From a bacterium (GTDB lineage: Bacteria; Elusimicrobiota; Elusimicrobia; Elusimicrobiales; UBA9959), in assembly GCA_021812825.1 (NCBI GenBank), contig JAKAMO010000124.1, positions 1 to 6,511 of the forward strand: a DNA stretch of 6,511 nt, in the 5' to 3' direction. Below the pieces are notes generated by a model. It did no database searches. It saw only the letters and a list, made by a program, of their open reading frames with translations, and had not been told where the DNA came from. Shown in pieces: positions 1-4,928 of this stretch (position 1 is its first letter; each line of letters opens with the position of its first letter). Made by a program: the position numbers and the translations under genes.

Positions 1-930
1 GGTATGGTCGCCGCGGTGCATCACGACGCCCTTCGTCCAGGTCCACCAGGGCTTGTCGGACTTGCCGCCGGGCAGGAAGACCAGCTCTTTCAGGTAGAGC
101 TCGCCGTTCCAGACCCGGTTCGCCGGGTTGAACTGGTCGGGGTCCTCGACGAAGTCCACGCTGGCCCATTTCCCGACCACGCGCGGGTCGTCGGCGAAAG
201 GCAGGTCGATGTTGTCGGCGCGCAGCTGCGAGGTCTTGCGCAGCACGTAGTACAGCGGCTTGCGGTGGCGTATCGTGTAGTCGCCGCTCTTCCACTCGAA
301 GAACATGTACTCGGCGCCGTCGAGCTTCTTTATCTCGTACTTGCTGGCGGTGGAATTGCCGTGGTGCATGACCACGCCCTTCGTCCAGGTCAGCCAGCCG
401 TTCGGGCATTTCCCGCCGGGCAGGAAGACCAGCTCCTTGAGGAACAGGTCGCCCTTCCAGTCGCGGCGGCCGGCCCTGAAATCCCCCGGCTCCCGCACGA
501 AGTCCACCGAGGTCCAGGTCCCGGTCACGGCGGGGTCGTCCACGAAAGGCAGCTTGATGTCGTCCTTAAGGATATCCGAACCGTCGCCGGTATAGGCGCC
601 CCGCTCCAGCACGTAGTACCACGGCGGCTTGCGGAAGATAGTGTATTCCGGGGTCTTCCACTGGAAGAACAGGTACTGCCTGCCGCCGATCTCGCGGATG
701 GCGTAGGTCGCGGCCGTCCCGTCCTCCTTGTTGATCACGTAGCCGTTGGTCCAGTTCAGCCAGGCCTCGAACATCTTGCCGCCGTCGAGGAAGGTGAGGC
801 CCTTCAGGAACAGGTCCGGCTTCCAGGTCTTAACGCCGGGCTTGAACAGCTCGGGAGACTTCACGAAGTCTACCGAGCGCCATTTGCCCTTCACGGCCGC
901 GTCGTCCGCGAAAGGCAGGTCGGTATTGTC
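1..930 (-). repeat. Tandem protein modules, about 116-122 residues each
   Basis: Three in-frame modules are visible at about 930-601, 564-235 and 216-1 (the last cut by the edge). The period is 366 bases between modules 1 and 2 and 348 bases between modules 2 and 3. Modules 2 and 3 also share exact DNA blocks at the 348-base offset: the 18-base block at 26-43 recurs at 374-391, and the 21-base block at 67-87 recurs at 415-435. That suggests a fairly recent duplication. Module 1 is more divergent (WTNG for WTKG, FQW for FEW). Confidence 0.9.
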
Positions 931-1008
931 CTTGATCCCGCCGGCGCGGTAATAGACCGCGAAGGCCGCCAGGAACACTGCGAAACCTAAAAGTATTTTC
1001 TTGCCCAT
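1..1008 (-). CDS. Secreted or membrane-anchored tandem-module protein, partial (C-terminus beyond left edge)
   Basis: The frame is open from ATG at 1008 down to base 1, giving 336 visible residues and no stop. A strong AGGAGG site overlaps the stop of the preceding gene and fixes the start. Residues 1-20 (MGKKILLGFAVFLAAFAVYY) are a signal peptide or membrane anchor without a lipobox Cys. The rest is a tandem module seen two and a half times. Its marks are LPFxDD (residues 31, 153, 269), W-x-SVDFV (43, 165, 281), FLKxLxFL-xGGK, WT(K/N)G (86, 208, 324) and YYVL (131, 253). From memory, very similar modules occur at the C-terminus of Bacillota proteins annotated as BlaR1-like. I know no function for them. 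The protein is the last visible gene of an ECF sigma operon, so it is likely the regulated envelope output or a ligand-sensing component. More modules probably lie beyond the edge. Confidence 0.9.
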   Translation of the reverse strand, partial: MGKKILLGFAVFLAAFAVYYRAGGIKDNTDLPFADDAAVKGKWRSVDFVKSPELFKPGVKTWKPDLFLKGLTFLDGGKMFEAWLNWTNGYVINKEDGTAATYAIREIGGRQYLFFQWKTPEYTIFRKPPWYYVLERGAYTGDGSDILKDDIKLPFVDDPAVTGTWTSVDFVREPGDFRAGRRDWKGDLFLKELVFLPGGKCPNGWLTWTKGVVMHHGNSTASKYEIKKLDGAEYMFFEWKSGDYTIRHRKPLYYVLRKTSQLRADNIDLPFADDPRVVGKWASVDFVEDPDQFNPANRVWNGELYLKELVFLPGGKSDKPWWTWTKGVVMHRGDHT

Positions 1009-1017
1009 AAAGCCTCC

Positions 1018-1341
1018 TCAGAACCTCGACCGCGCCGAGGTGTCGCCCAGGCCGCGCCGCCCGCACTCGGCGTAGCCGTCGTCCGCCAGCTCATAGCCGG
1101 GAGCGGCCGCCAGCGAGGCAGGGACAGCGCGCCCGCCGCGCGGCCAGAGCAGCAGCAGCGCCGCCGCGGCCGCGAAGGCCGGCACCAGCCAGGCGAAGAA
1201 CGGCACGCGGCGCTCCGGCCGGAGGGACTTCGCCAGCAGCCGGGCCTTCAGCGCGTAGCGCACGCGGCTGTCCGAATCCAGTTCCGCGCCGCGCAGGCGG
1301 GCCTCGAGCCCGGCAAACTCCCCTCCGATATCCTCTTTCAT
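1018..1341 (-). CDS. Small single-span membrane protein, putative anti-sigma factor
   Basis: This is a 107-residue protein whose ATG overlaps the sigma-factor stop as ATGA, with GGAGG just upstream (1345-1350), which implies translational coupling. Residues 1-46 are charged and probably cytoplasmic (LEARLRGAELDSDSRV...). Residues 47-66 are one hydrophobic span (PFFAWLVPAFAAAAALLLLW). The following RGGR favours an unclear or N-in topology. The C-terminal 40 residues are short and hold one Cys (C93). There is no HxxxCxxC zinc anti-sigma motif. The role is inferred from position: genes directly after an ECF sigma factor that encode one membrane span usually sequester the sigma factor. A membrane protein merely co-regulated with it is the alternative. 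A longer same-frame ORF reaching up to 1671 only reads out of frame through the sigma gene and is not used. Confidence 0.82.
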   Translation of the reverse strand: MKEDIGGEFAGLEARLRGAELDSDSRVRYALKARLLAKSLRPERRVPFFAWLVPAFAAAAALLLLWPRGGRAVPASLAAAPGYELADDGYAECGRRGLGDTSARSRF

Positions 1342-1832
1342 TTGCCCTCCGGCCCCAGCCGGTCCCGCAATTTCTTTATAGCCCTGAACAGGGTCACGCC
1401 CACGTTGCTCTCGCTCAGGCCGGTATGCGCCGACATCTCGCGGGTGCTGAGGTCCAGCGCGTACCTCATCGCTATGAGCTCCCGCTCGTTCTCCGAGAGC
1501 CCCGCCATCGCCGCCAGCAGCCTGGCGTTCTCCTCGCGCGCTTCCGCCCCGCGCTCCACCGACTCTCCGGAGGGTATGACCTCCTCGAAGCCGCTGGTGG
1601 ATAGCGAGCCCCGCACCCTGCCGCGGCGGTAATGGTCGTTGAGGGTGTTGCGGGCTATCGCGAACAGCCACGGCTCCACCGGCCTCGCCTGGTCGAAGTC
1701 GCCGAACCCGTCCAGCACCTTCTCGAACACGGCCGAGACTATGTCGTCGGCCGCGTCGCGCGCCAGCACGCGGTAGCGGACGTAGTTGTAGATCCGCCGG
1801 AAATACCTGTCGTAGAGTTCCTCGAAGACCAT
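1338..1832 (-). CDS. ECF-type RNA polymerase sigma factor (sigma-70 family)
   Basis: This 164-residue protein has the usual ECF size and the two-domain layout. Sigma region 2 spans about residues 4-71: YDRYFRRIYNYV, the AADDIVSAVFEKVL helix that binds core polymerase and the -10 element, and the PWLFAIARNTLNDHYRR end. Sigma region 4 spans about 107-158: LSENERELIAMRY followed by the helix-turn-helix STREMSAHTGLSESNVGVTLFRA, which reads the -35 element. It would direct polymerase to a small regulon, probably including its own operon. An in-frame stop lies 21 bases upstream with no other start between, so ATG at 1832 is the first possible one. The ribosome site is weak: GGAGG sits about 11 bases away. 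It is 46 bases after the dedA-like gene, where TTGTAA and TAATAA with a 19-base spacer are only a poor promoter candidate, so read-through is possible. Confidence 0.95.
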   Translation of the reverse strand: MVFEELYDRYFRRIYNYVRYRVLARDAADDIVSAVFEKVLDGFGDFDQARPVEPWLFAIARNTLNDHYRRGRVRGSLSTSGFEEVIPSGESVERGAEAREENARLLAAMAGLSENERELIAMRYALDLSTREMSAHTGLSESNVGVTLFRAIKKLRDRLGPEGK

Positions 1833-1878
1833 GCCAAGAGCCGCCTCCGTACGTTATTACGCGGCGCCCCCCGTTTTC

Positions 1879-2556
1879 TTACAAGGCCGGACCGGGCCTG
1901 GCGGCCCGTTTGTGCCTTACGTACTCGACTACAGCCGGCAGAATCGATATGAAGATGATGACCAGTATGACCGCGGTGAAGTTCTTCCTGACGGCCGGGA
2001 TGTTGCCGAAGAAGTAGCCGGCGAAGGTCACTATCGTGACCCAGCTGAAGCCGCCTATCACGTTGAACATCAGGAAACGGGGATAGGTCATAGCCCCGAC
2101 GCCGGCCACGAAAGGAGCGAACGTGCGCACTATAGGCACGTACTTGCAGAGGATGATGGCCTTCCCGCCGTACCTCTCGTAGAAGTTATGCGTCTTCTGC
2201 AGGTATTCTTTTTTGAAGATGCGCGAGTTCTCATAGTGGAAGACCTTGGGACCGATATAATTGCCAACCGCATAGTTCACGTTATCGCCCAGTATCGCGG
2301 CGAAGGCCAGCAGCGGCCAGATCTTGTGGATGTCCAGGTACTGCAGCGCGGCGAAGGTGCCCACGGCGAACAGCAGGGAGTCTCCCGGCAGTATCGGGGT
2401 GACCACCAGGCCGGTCTCGCAGAAGATTATCAGGAAAAGTATCAGGTAGGTCCAGGCGCCGTAGTCCTGTATAACGGCGCCGAGGGTCTTGTCCAGGTGG
2501 AGGAAAAGACCGAACGCGTATGCCAGGAAGGAAAAAAGCTTGTCGAAGATCTCCAT
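1879..2556 (-). CDS. DedA-family integral membrane protein
   Basis: The protein has 225 residues, normal for the family, and carries the DedA (SNARE-associated/VTT) signatures. These are an acidic-residue-plus-LPGD segment in FCETGLVVTPILPGDSLLF (residues 45-63), the glycine-rich LGDNVNYAVGNYIG (89-102), and KYVPIVRTFAPFVAGVGAM (138-156) followed by FNVIGGFSW (164-172). Hydrophobic spans lie near 34-47, 60-75, 81-100, 160-185 and 193-212, with re-entrant loops expected around the LPGD and VAG segments. Family members act in envelope homeostasis, and some recycle undecaprenyl phosphate across the inner membrane. The exact substrate here is unknown. ATG at 2556 is chosen because it follows a GGGCGGGGGATT site and matches the family N-terminus. 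Starts further upstream would run into the tRNA gene. Confidence 0.95.
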   Translation of the reverse strand: MEIFDKLFSFLAYAFGLFLHLDKTLGAVIQDYGAWTYLILFLIIFCETGLVVTPILPGDSLLFAVGTFAALQYLDIHKIWPLLAFAAILGDNVNYAVGNYIGPKVFHYENSRIFKKEYLQKTHNFYERYGGKAIILCKYVPIVRTFAPFVAGVGAMTYPRFLMFNVIGGFSWVTIVTFAGYFFGNIPAVRKNFTAVILVIIFISILPAVVEYVRHKRAARPGPAL

Positions 2557-2578
2557 AATCCCCCGCCCCGGAATGAAA

Positions 2579-2599
2579 TTGCCGCCCGGGGGGCGGCAA
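2579..2599 (-). terminator. Perfect 9-bp hairpin between tRNA-Val and dedA-like gene
   Basis: TTGCCGCCC (2579-2587) pairs perfectly with GGGCGGCAA (2591-2599) around a 3-base loop. On the minus strand the stem is followed by TTTCATTCC, a weak U tract. It lies 15 bases after the tRNA 3' end and about 23 bases before the dedA-like start, so it is probably a leaky terminator for the tRNA transcript. It could also act as an attenuator for the gene behind it. Confidence 0.6.
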
Positions 2600-2613
2600 C
2601 CTTCCTTTAAATC

Positions 2614-2688
2614 TGGTGGGTGGTACAGGATTTGAACCTGTGACATCTGTCGTGTGAGGACAGCGCTCTACCGCTGAGCTAACCACCC
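2614..2688 (-). tRNA. tRNA-Val (anticodon CAC)
   Basis: A complete 75-base cloverleaf including an encoded CCA (2614-2616). The acceptor is GGGTGGT/ACCACCC with discriminator A. The D arm is GCTC-AGCGGTA-GAGC. The anticodon stem CTGTC/GACAG encloses the loop CTCACAC, so the anticodon is CAC, reading GUG valine codons. The variable loop is ATGTC and the T arm is ACAGG-TTCAAAT-CCTGT. GUG is a preferred Val codon in GC-rich genomes. Open frames across this stretch are not genes. Confidence 0.97.
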
Positions 2689-2700
2689 GCGCGATAAGAG

Positions 2701-2709
2701 ATTCTAGCA
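2701..2709 (-). promoter_or_regulatory. Extended -10 promoter for tRNA-Val
   Basis: On the minus strand the sequence reads TGC-TAGAAT, an extended -10 element ending 12 bases before the tRNA 5' end. That predicts initiation near 2694. The -35 region is poor (TTTATG with an 18-base spacer), as is common with extended -10 promoters. Confidence 0.6.
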
Positions 2710-2716
2710 CATTTGG

Positions 2717-2740
2717 GAGCCGGGCATAAACCGCCGGCTC
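2717..2740 (-). terminator. Hairpin at the lipid-kinase stop codon, weak terminator candidate
   Basis: GAGCCGG (2717-2723) pairs with CCGGCTC (2734-2740) across a 10-base loop. The stem begins inside the kinase stop codon. No T tract follows on the minus strand (CCAAATGTG), so it may be a stabilising 3' structure and not an intrinsic terminator. Confidence 0.35.
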
Positions 2741-3659
2741 AGGGGAAAAGGACGTTGACCGCGCGCGGCAGCGTCTCGAAGACCGCCGGCAGCATCCCCT
2801 CCGCCTCGCCGTCTATATTCAGGTAAACGGGCTCCTCCGAGTAGGCCTCCAGCCTGCGCAGGCTTATACGCGAGACCCCGGGAGAGCCGATATGCTTTCC
2901 TTTATATATGAGGGGGAACTTGCCTATCAGGGCCGGCCTGCTCATATCCGCCACCAGCACGAGGTCCATCAGCCCGTCGTCGTCACGCGCTCCCGGGGCC
3001 ACCAGCATGCCTCCGCCCATGGAGGAAGTGTTGGCCAGCACGCCCAGGTGGAAGCGGCCCTTGATCTCCCTGCCGTCGGCCCGCAGCTCTATCGCCCGGG
3101 CCCGGGCGCCGAGTATGGAAAGAAGGGAGGACACCGCGTAGGAAACGGTGCCGCCGAACGGTTTGCCCATCCCCTTTATGTGCCGCGCGACGTCCCCGGC
3201 CAGCCCGAAGGCGGCGATATTGATGAAATGCCTCGTTGCCGGCGAGCCGTCCTCCCCGGTGAAGTCCGCGCGGCCGGCGTCTATCGGCCTGGACCGGCCG
3301 CGCGCCAGCATGCCCAGCAGGCCTTCGGGGTCCCGGGGGCAGCCCAGATGCCTGGCCAGGTCGCAGCCGGAGCCGGCCGGAAAAGCCCCCAGCGCAGAGC
3401 GCCGCCGCAGGTTCTCCGGCGCCGCCATCATTCCTTCCAGCGCCTCGCGCAGCGTGCCGTCGCCGCCCACCGCTATCACCTTCTCCGCGCCGGCGCGCAC
3501 GGCCTCCTCGGCCAGCGCCGCGGCGCCGCCGGGGCGGTCCGTGACGGCGAACCCCGAACCGGGAGCCAGCCGCAGCGCCCGCCCGCGAAGGGCGTTCCAG
3601 AAGCCCAGGGCCCTGCCGTGCCCGGCCGCCGGGTTGACGATGAAGAAGTTGGATGCCAT
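2739..3659 (-). CDS. Diacylglycerol/lipid kinase family protein (DAGK catalytic domain)
   Basis: The protein has 306 residues, the usual size of bacterial YegS/DgkB-like lipid kinases. These phosphorylate a membrane lipid such as diacylglycerol or phosphatidylglycerol with ATP. The nucleotide-binding segments are FIVNPAAGHGRA (residues 6-17), the signature GGDGT (65-69) in IAVGGDGTLREALEG, and FPAGSGCDLARHLG (93-106), which corresponds to the usual GTGNDFAR with Cys99 in place of Asn. The C-terminal beta-sandwich carries NIAAFGLAGDV (147-157), DDDGLMDLVLV (226-236) and the late IDGE (282-285), all in family positions. ATG at 3659 is chosen because VNP starts seven residues later, as in homologues. 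The in-frame extension to 3758 would translate the promoter and part of a hairpin. GGGAGGAGGGG is present but 13 bases away. The substrate cannot be told from sequence. Confidence 0.95.
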   Translation of the reverse strand: MASNFFIVNPAAGHGRALGFWNALRGRALRLAPGSGFAVTDRPGGAAALAEEAVRAGAEKVIAVGGDGTLREALEGMMAAPENLRRRSALGAFPAGSGCDLARHLGCPRDPEGLLGMLARGRSRPIDAGRADFTGEDGSPATRHFINIAAFGLAGDVARHIKGMGKPFGGTVSYAVSSLLSILGARARAIELRADGREIKGRFHLGVLANTSSMGGGMLVAPGARDDDGLMDLVLVADMSRPALIGKFPLIYKGKHIGSPGVSRISLRRLEAYSEEPVYLNIDGEAEGMLPAVFETLPRAVNVLFP

Positions 3660-3698
3660 CTCGGATTGCGGGCCCCTCCTCCCGGCCCCCGCCAGGCT

Positions 3699-3707
3699 AT
3701 GATAACA
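3699..3707 (-). promoter_or_regulatory. Extended -10 promoter for the lipid kinase
   Basis: On the minus strand the sequence reads TGT-TATCAT inside the only AT-rich patch between the hairpin at 3740-3776 and the kinase start. Initiation near 3692 would give a leader of about 33 bases. No convincing -35 is seen, so the call rests on the extended -10 and its position. Confidence 0.5.
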
Positions 3708-3739
3708 AAAATATGAACGCGCCTCTCCGCCGAAAGCAG

Positions 3740-3776
3740 AGGCGGCGCCGAGGACCATCCGGTCCAGGCGCCGCCT
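3740..3776. terminator. Long hairpin after the Lys-rich gene
   Basis: AGGCGGCGCC (3740-3749) pairs with GGCGCCGCCT (3767-3776), and an inner GGACC/GGTCC stem (3752-3756 with 3761-3765) closes on a 4-base loop. It begins 20 bases past the stop of the lysine-rich gene. The flanks are only modestly T-rich (CTGCTTTC on the minus strand, TGTTTCC on the plus strand). It most likely ends the short upstream transcript and insulates the kinase promoter. Confidence 0.65.
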
Positions 3777-3795
3777 TGTTTCCGAAGCGAGCGAT

Positions 3796-3891
3796 CTACT
3801 TTTTCTTCGCTTTCTTCGCTTTCTTCACGGACTTCTTCGCCGTCTTTTTCTTGGCGACCTTCTTGGCAACCTTCTTTTTCGCTTTAGGCAT
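3796..3891 (-). CDS. 31-residue lysine-rich, histone H1-tail-like protein
   Basis: The small frame starts with MPKAKKKVAKK and consists almost only of Lys, Ala and Val, with Thr17 and Ser21. 18 of 31 residues are Lys, and there are no acidic residues. It resembles the Ala/Lys-rich tails of bacterial histone H1-like and other nucleoid-binding proteins, so nucleic-acid binding is the natural inference; no folded domain is present. That it is a real gene is supported by an AAGGAGATAAA ribosome site in front of ATG at 3891, a near-consensus promoter upstream and a strong hairpin after TAG. The transcript would thus be monocistronic. It is a complete unit and not the tail of a larger protein, because stop and start are both internal to the window. 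Simple-sequence AAG/AAA codons could let its length vary between strains. Confidence 0.8.
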   Translation of the reverse strand: MPKAKKKVAKKVAKKKTAKKSVKKAKKAKKK

Positions 3892-3924
3892 TTTATCTCC
3901 TTGCGCTCATCAGCGCGTGAATTG

Positions 3925-3953
3925 ATTGTATATCATGAAATTTCAAAATGCAA
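3925..3953 (-). promoter_or_regulatory. Sigma-70-type promoter of the Lys-rich gene
   Basis: On the minus strand TTGCAT (3953-3948) and TACAAT (3930-3925) are separated by exactly 17 bases, a near-consensus housekeeping promoter. Initiation near 3918 would give a leader of about 27 bases, which contains a small GCGCT/AGCGC hairpin (3904-3917) just before the ribosome site. This is the best promoter in the window and implies strong expression. Confidence 0.75.
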
Positions 3954-4009
3954 TAGGAAATTTAATTTTTAAAAAGTATTTTTTTCCTCTGCTTCCCGGG
4001 AAGGTTTTA

Positions 4010-4015
4010 TATAAT
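4010..4015 (+). promoter_or_regulatory. -10 element TATAAT directly before the Rieske operon
   Basis: A perfect TATAAT lies six bases before the ATG at 4022, in an AT-rich stretch. No good -35 is found 16-18 bases upstream. Initiation about seven bases downstream would fall at the start codon, giving a leaderless or nearly leaderless mRNA. The only purine-rich sequence before ATG is TTGGAAA, a poor ribosome site, which fits this reading. Confidence 0.5.
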
Positions 4016-4021
4016 TGGAAA

Positions 4022-4330
4022 ATGAACGAAGCGGTGGACATCTGCGGGCTCGAGAGCCTGCCCGACGGCAAGCCGCGGGCCTTCTACCCGCTGGGGCTGC
4101 CGGTGCTGCTGCTGCGCCGCGGCGCCGAGGTGTTCGCGCTCGAGAACCGCTGCGCGCACATGGGCTGCCCGCTCTCCTCCGGCAGCCTCGACGGCTACAC
4201 GCTGCGCTGCCCGTGCCACGACTGGCGCTTCGACGTGCGGGACGGGAAATTCCTGGACGCGCCGGAGATCTCGCTGCGCACCTACCCCGCCGCGGTCAAA
4301 GGCGGCCGCGTCCAACTGAGGTTGCAATGA
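4022..4330 (+). CDS. Rieske [2Fe-2S] protein 1, disulfide-type boxes
   Basis: The 102-residue soluble protein covers a whole Rieske domain. Box I is CAHMGC (C44, H46) and box II is CPCH (C63, H66), separated by 16 residues; these give the 2-Cys, 2-His cluster ligands. C49 and C65 occupy the positions of the disulfide that supports the cluster in cytochrome bc-type Rieske proteins. The following DWRFDVRDGKFLDAPEISLRTY resembles NirD-like and soluble Rieske ferredoxins. There is no signal peptide or membrane span, so it is cytoplasmic. It would carry single electrons to or from a partner. ATG at 4022 is chosen because DICGLESLPDGKPRAF matches the usual N-terminal strand. In-frame starts at 3926 and 3935 would translate the AT-rich promoter. 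The stop overlaps the next start (ATGA). Confidence 0.93.
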   Translation: MNEAVDICGLESLPDGKPRAFYPLGLPVLLLRRGAEVFALENRCAHMGCPLSSGSLDGYTLRCPCHDWRFDVRDGKFLDAPEISLRTYPAAVKGGRVQLRLQ

Positions 4331-4578
4331 AAAAAGTCACGATCTACGCGCTCAGCACCTGCCTGTGGTGCAGGAAGACTAAGAAGTTCTTCGAGGACAA
4401 GAACGTGCCGTTCGAAGCCGTCGACTACGACAAGCAGGACGAGAAGAGGCAGGCCGAGATGAAGAAGGAGATGAAGGAAGCCGGCTGCGCGGCCTCCTTC
4501 CCTTTCGTCCGCATCGGCGGGTCCTGCGTCCAGGGCTACGACCCGGACGAGTTCGAGAAGCTGCTAGGAGGGAAATGA
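4327..4578 (+). CDS. Glutaredoxin-family thiol-disulfide oxidoreductase
   Basis: The protein has 83 residues, the size of a classic single-domain glutaredoxin. The fold is read as strand KKVTIYAL, the active site C12-L-W-C15 at the start of helix 1, VPFEAVDYD as strand 2, a lysine/glutamate-rich helix (about 36-52), then SFPFVRIGG (57-65) with Pro59 in the cis-Pro position, and GYDPDEFEKLL as the last helix. It has two extra Cys, C54 just before the cis-Pro strand and C67 after it. It should exchange dithiol and disulfide with protein or low-molecular thiols. It starts inside the Rieske stop codon and ends inside the start of the FTR-type subunit, so coupling to both is tight. A dedicated reductase partner, not glutathione, is the likely electron source, but that is inference. 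Confidence 0.92.
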   Translation: MKKVTIYALSTCLWCRKTKKFFEDKNVPFEAVDYDKQDEKRQAEMKKEMKEAGCAASFPFVRIGGSCVQGYDPDEFEKLLGGK

Positions 4579-4919
4579 GCCTCCAGGCGCGCAAAGCGGC
4601 GCTCCGCTTCCTCTTCGCTCCCGTCGTGGACAGGCTCGGCTACAAGTTCACGCCCAACGAGGAGGACGCCGACTTCCTGCTCGAGCAGGAAGCGGCCATC
4701 GAGGCCGAGACCGGGATCCCCTACTGCCCGTGCCAGGCCCGTTCGGGGGACCGCGCCGAGGACATGCGCATGGTCTGCCCCTGCATACCTTTCCACCGGG
4801 CCCATTACGACGCGATGCGCCGCTGCTGGTGCGGCCTGTTCGTGCACAAGGACGTGACCGACCCGGACGGCCTGAAGCAGATCCCCGAAGCCAGATGGAA
4901 GGAGCGGGCCGGGCTCTAG
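4575..4919 (+). CDS. Ferredoxin:thioredoxin reductase catalytic (beta) subunit-like Fe-S protein
   Basis: This 114-residue protein carries the six-cysteine pattern of the FTR catalytic chain: C51-P-C53, C68-P-C70 and C84-W-C86, the last running into GLF as in the family (usual form CPC...CPC...CHCGLF). These Cys hold a [4Fe-4S] cluster next to a redox-active disulfide, which lets single electrons reduce a disulfide in a thioredoxin-like partner. The N-terminal helical part (KAALRFLF...LGYKFTPNEED) also fits. The family's classical partner is thioredoxin, with electrons from plant-type ferredoxin and a variable alpha subunit. None of these is encoded in the window. Instead it overlaps a glutaredoxin gene by ATGA, with AGGAGGGAA as ribosome site, and is flanked by Rieske proteins. 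Confidence 0.93.
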   Translation: MSLQARKAALRFLFAPVVDRLGYKFTPNEEDADFLLEQEAAIEAETGIPYCPCQARSGDRAEDMRMVCPCIPFHRAHYDAMRRCWCGLFVHKDVTDPDGLKQIPEARWKERAGL

Positions 4920-4928
4920 CCCCGAACC

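Noticed and set aside
4..990. Long plus-strand open frame of 328 codons across the left region
   Set aside because: It is antisense to the module protein. The minus frame has a signal or anchor, a strong ribosome site and conserved repeated motifs; the plus frame mirrors the repeats and has no recognisable domain.
1018..1671. A 217-residue minus-strand frame covering the putative anti-sigma gene and half of the sigma gene
   Set aside because: Its first half overlaps the sigma factor in another frame and looks like GC-rich noise. The coupled ATG at 1341 has the ribosome site.
1833..1878. A dedicated promoter before the sigma gene, including an ECF-type autoregulatory one
   Set aside because: TTGTAA and TAATAA are 19 bases apart, and no AAC...CGT pair has a 16-17-base spacer. 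The evidence is too weak to list as a site.
2282..2710. Minus-strand frame of 142 codons through the tRNA region
   Set aside because: It translates tRNA-Val and then the dedA-like gene in a wrong frame.
3926..4021. N-terminal extension of Rieske protein 1 starting at 3926 or 3935
   Set aside because: The frame is open, but the sequence is AT-rich, lacks a ribosome site, contains the TATAAT element and precedes a complete Rieske domain. Its composition is unlike the rest of the gene.
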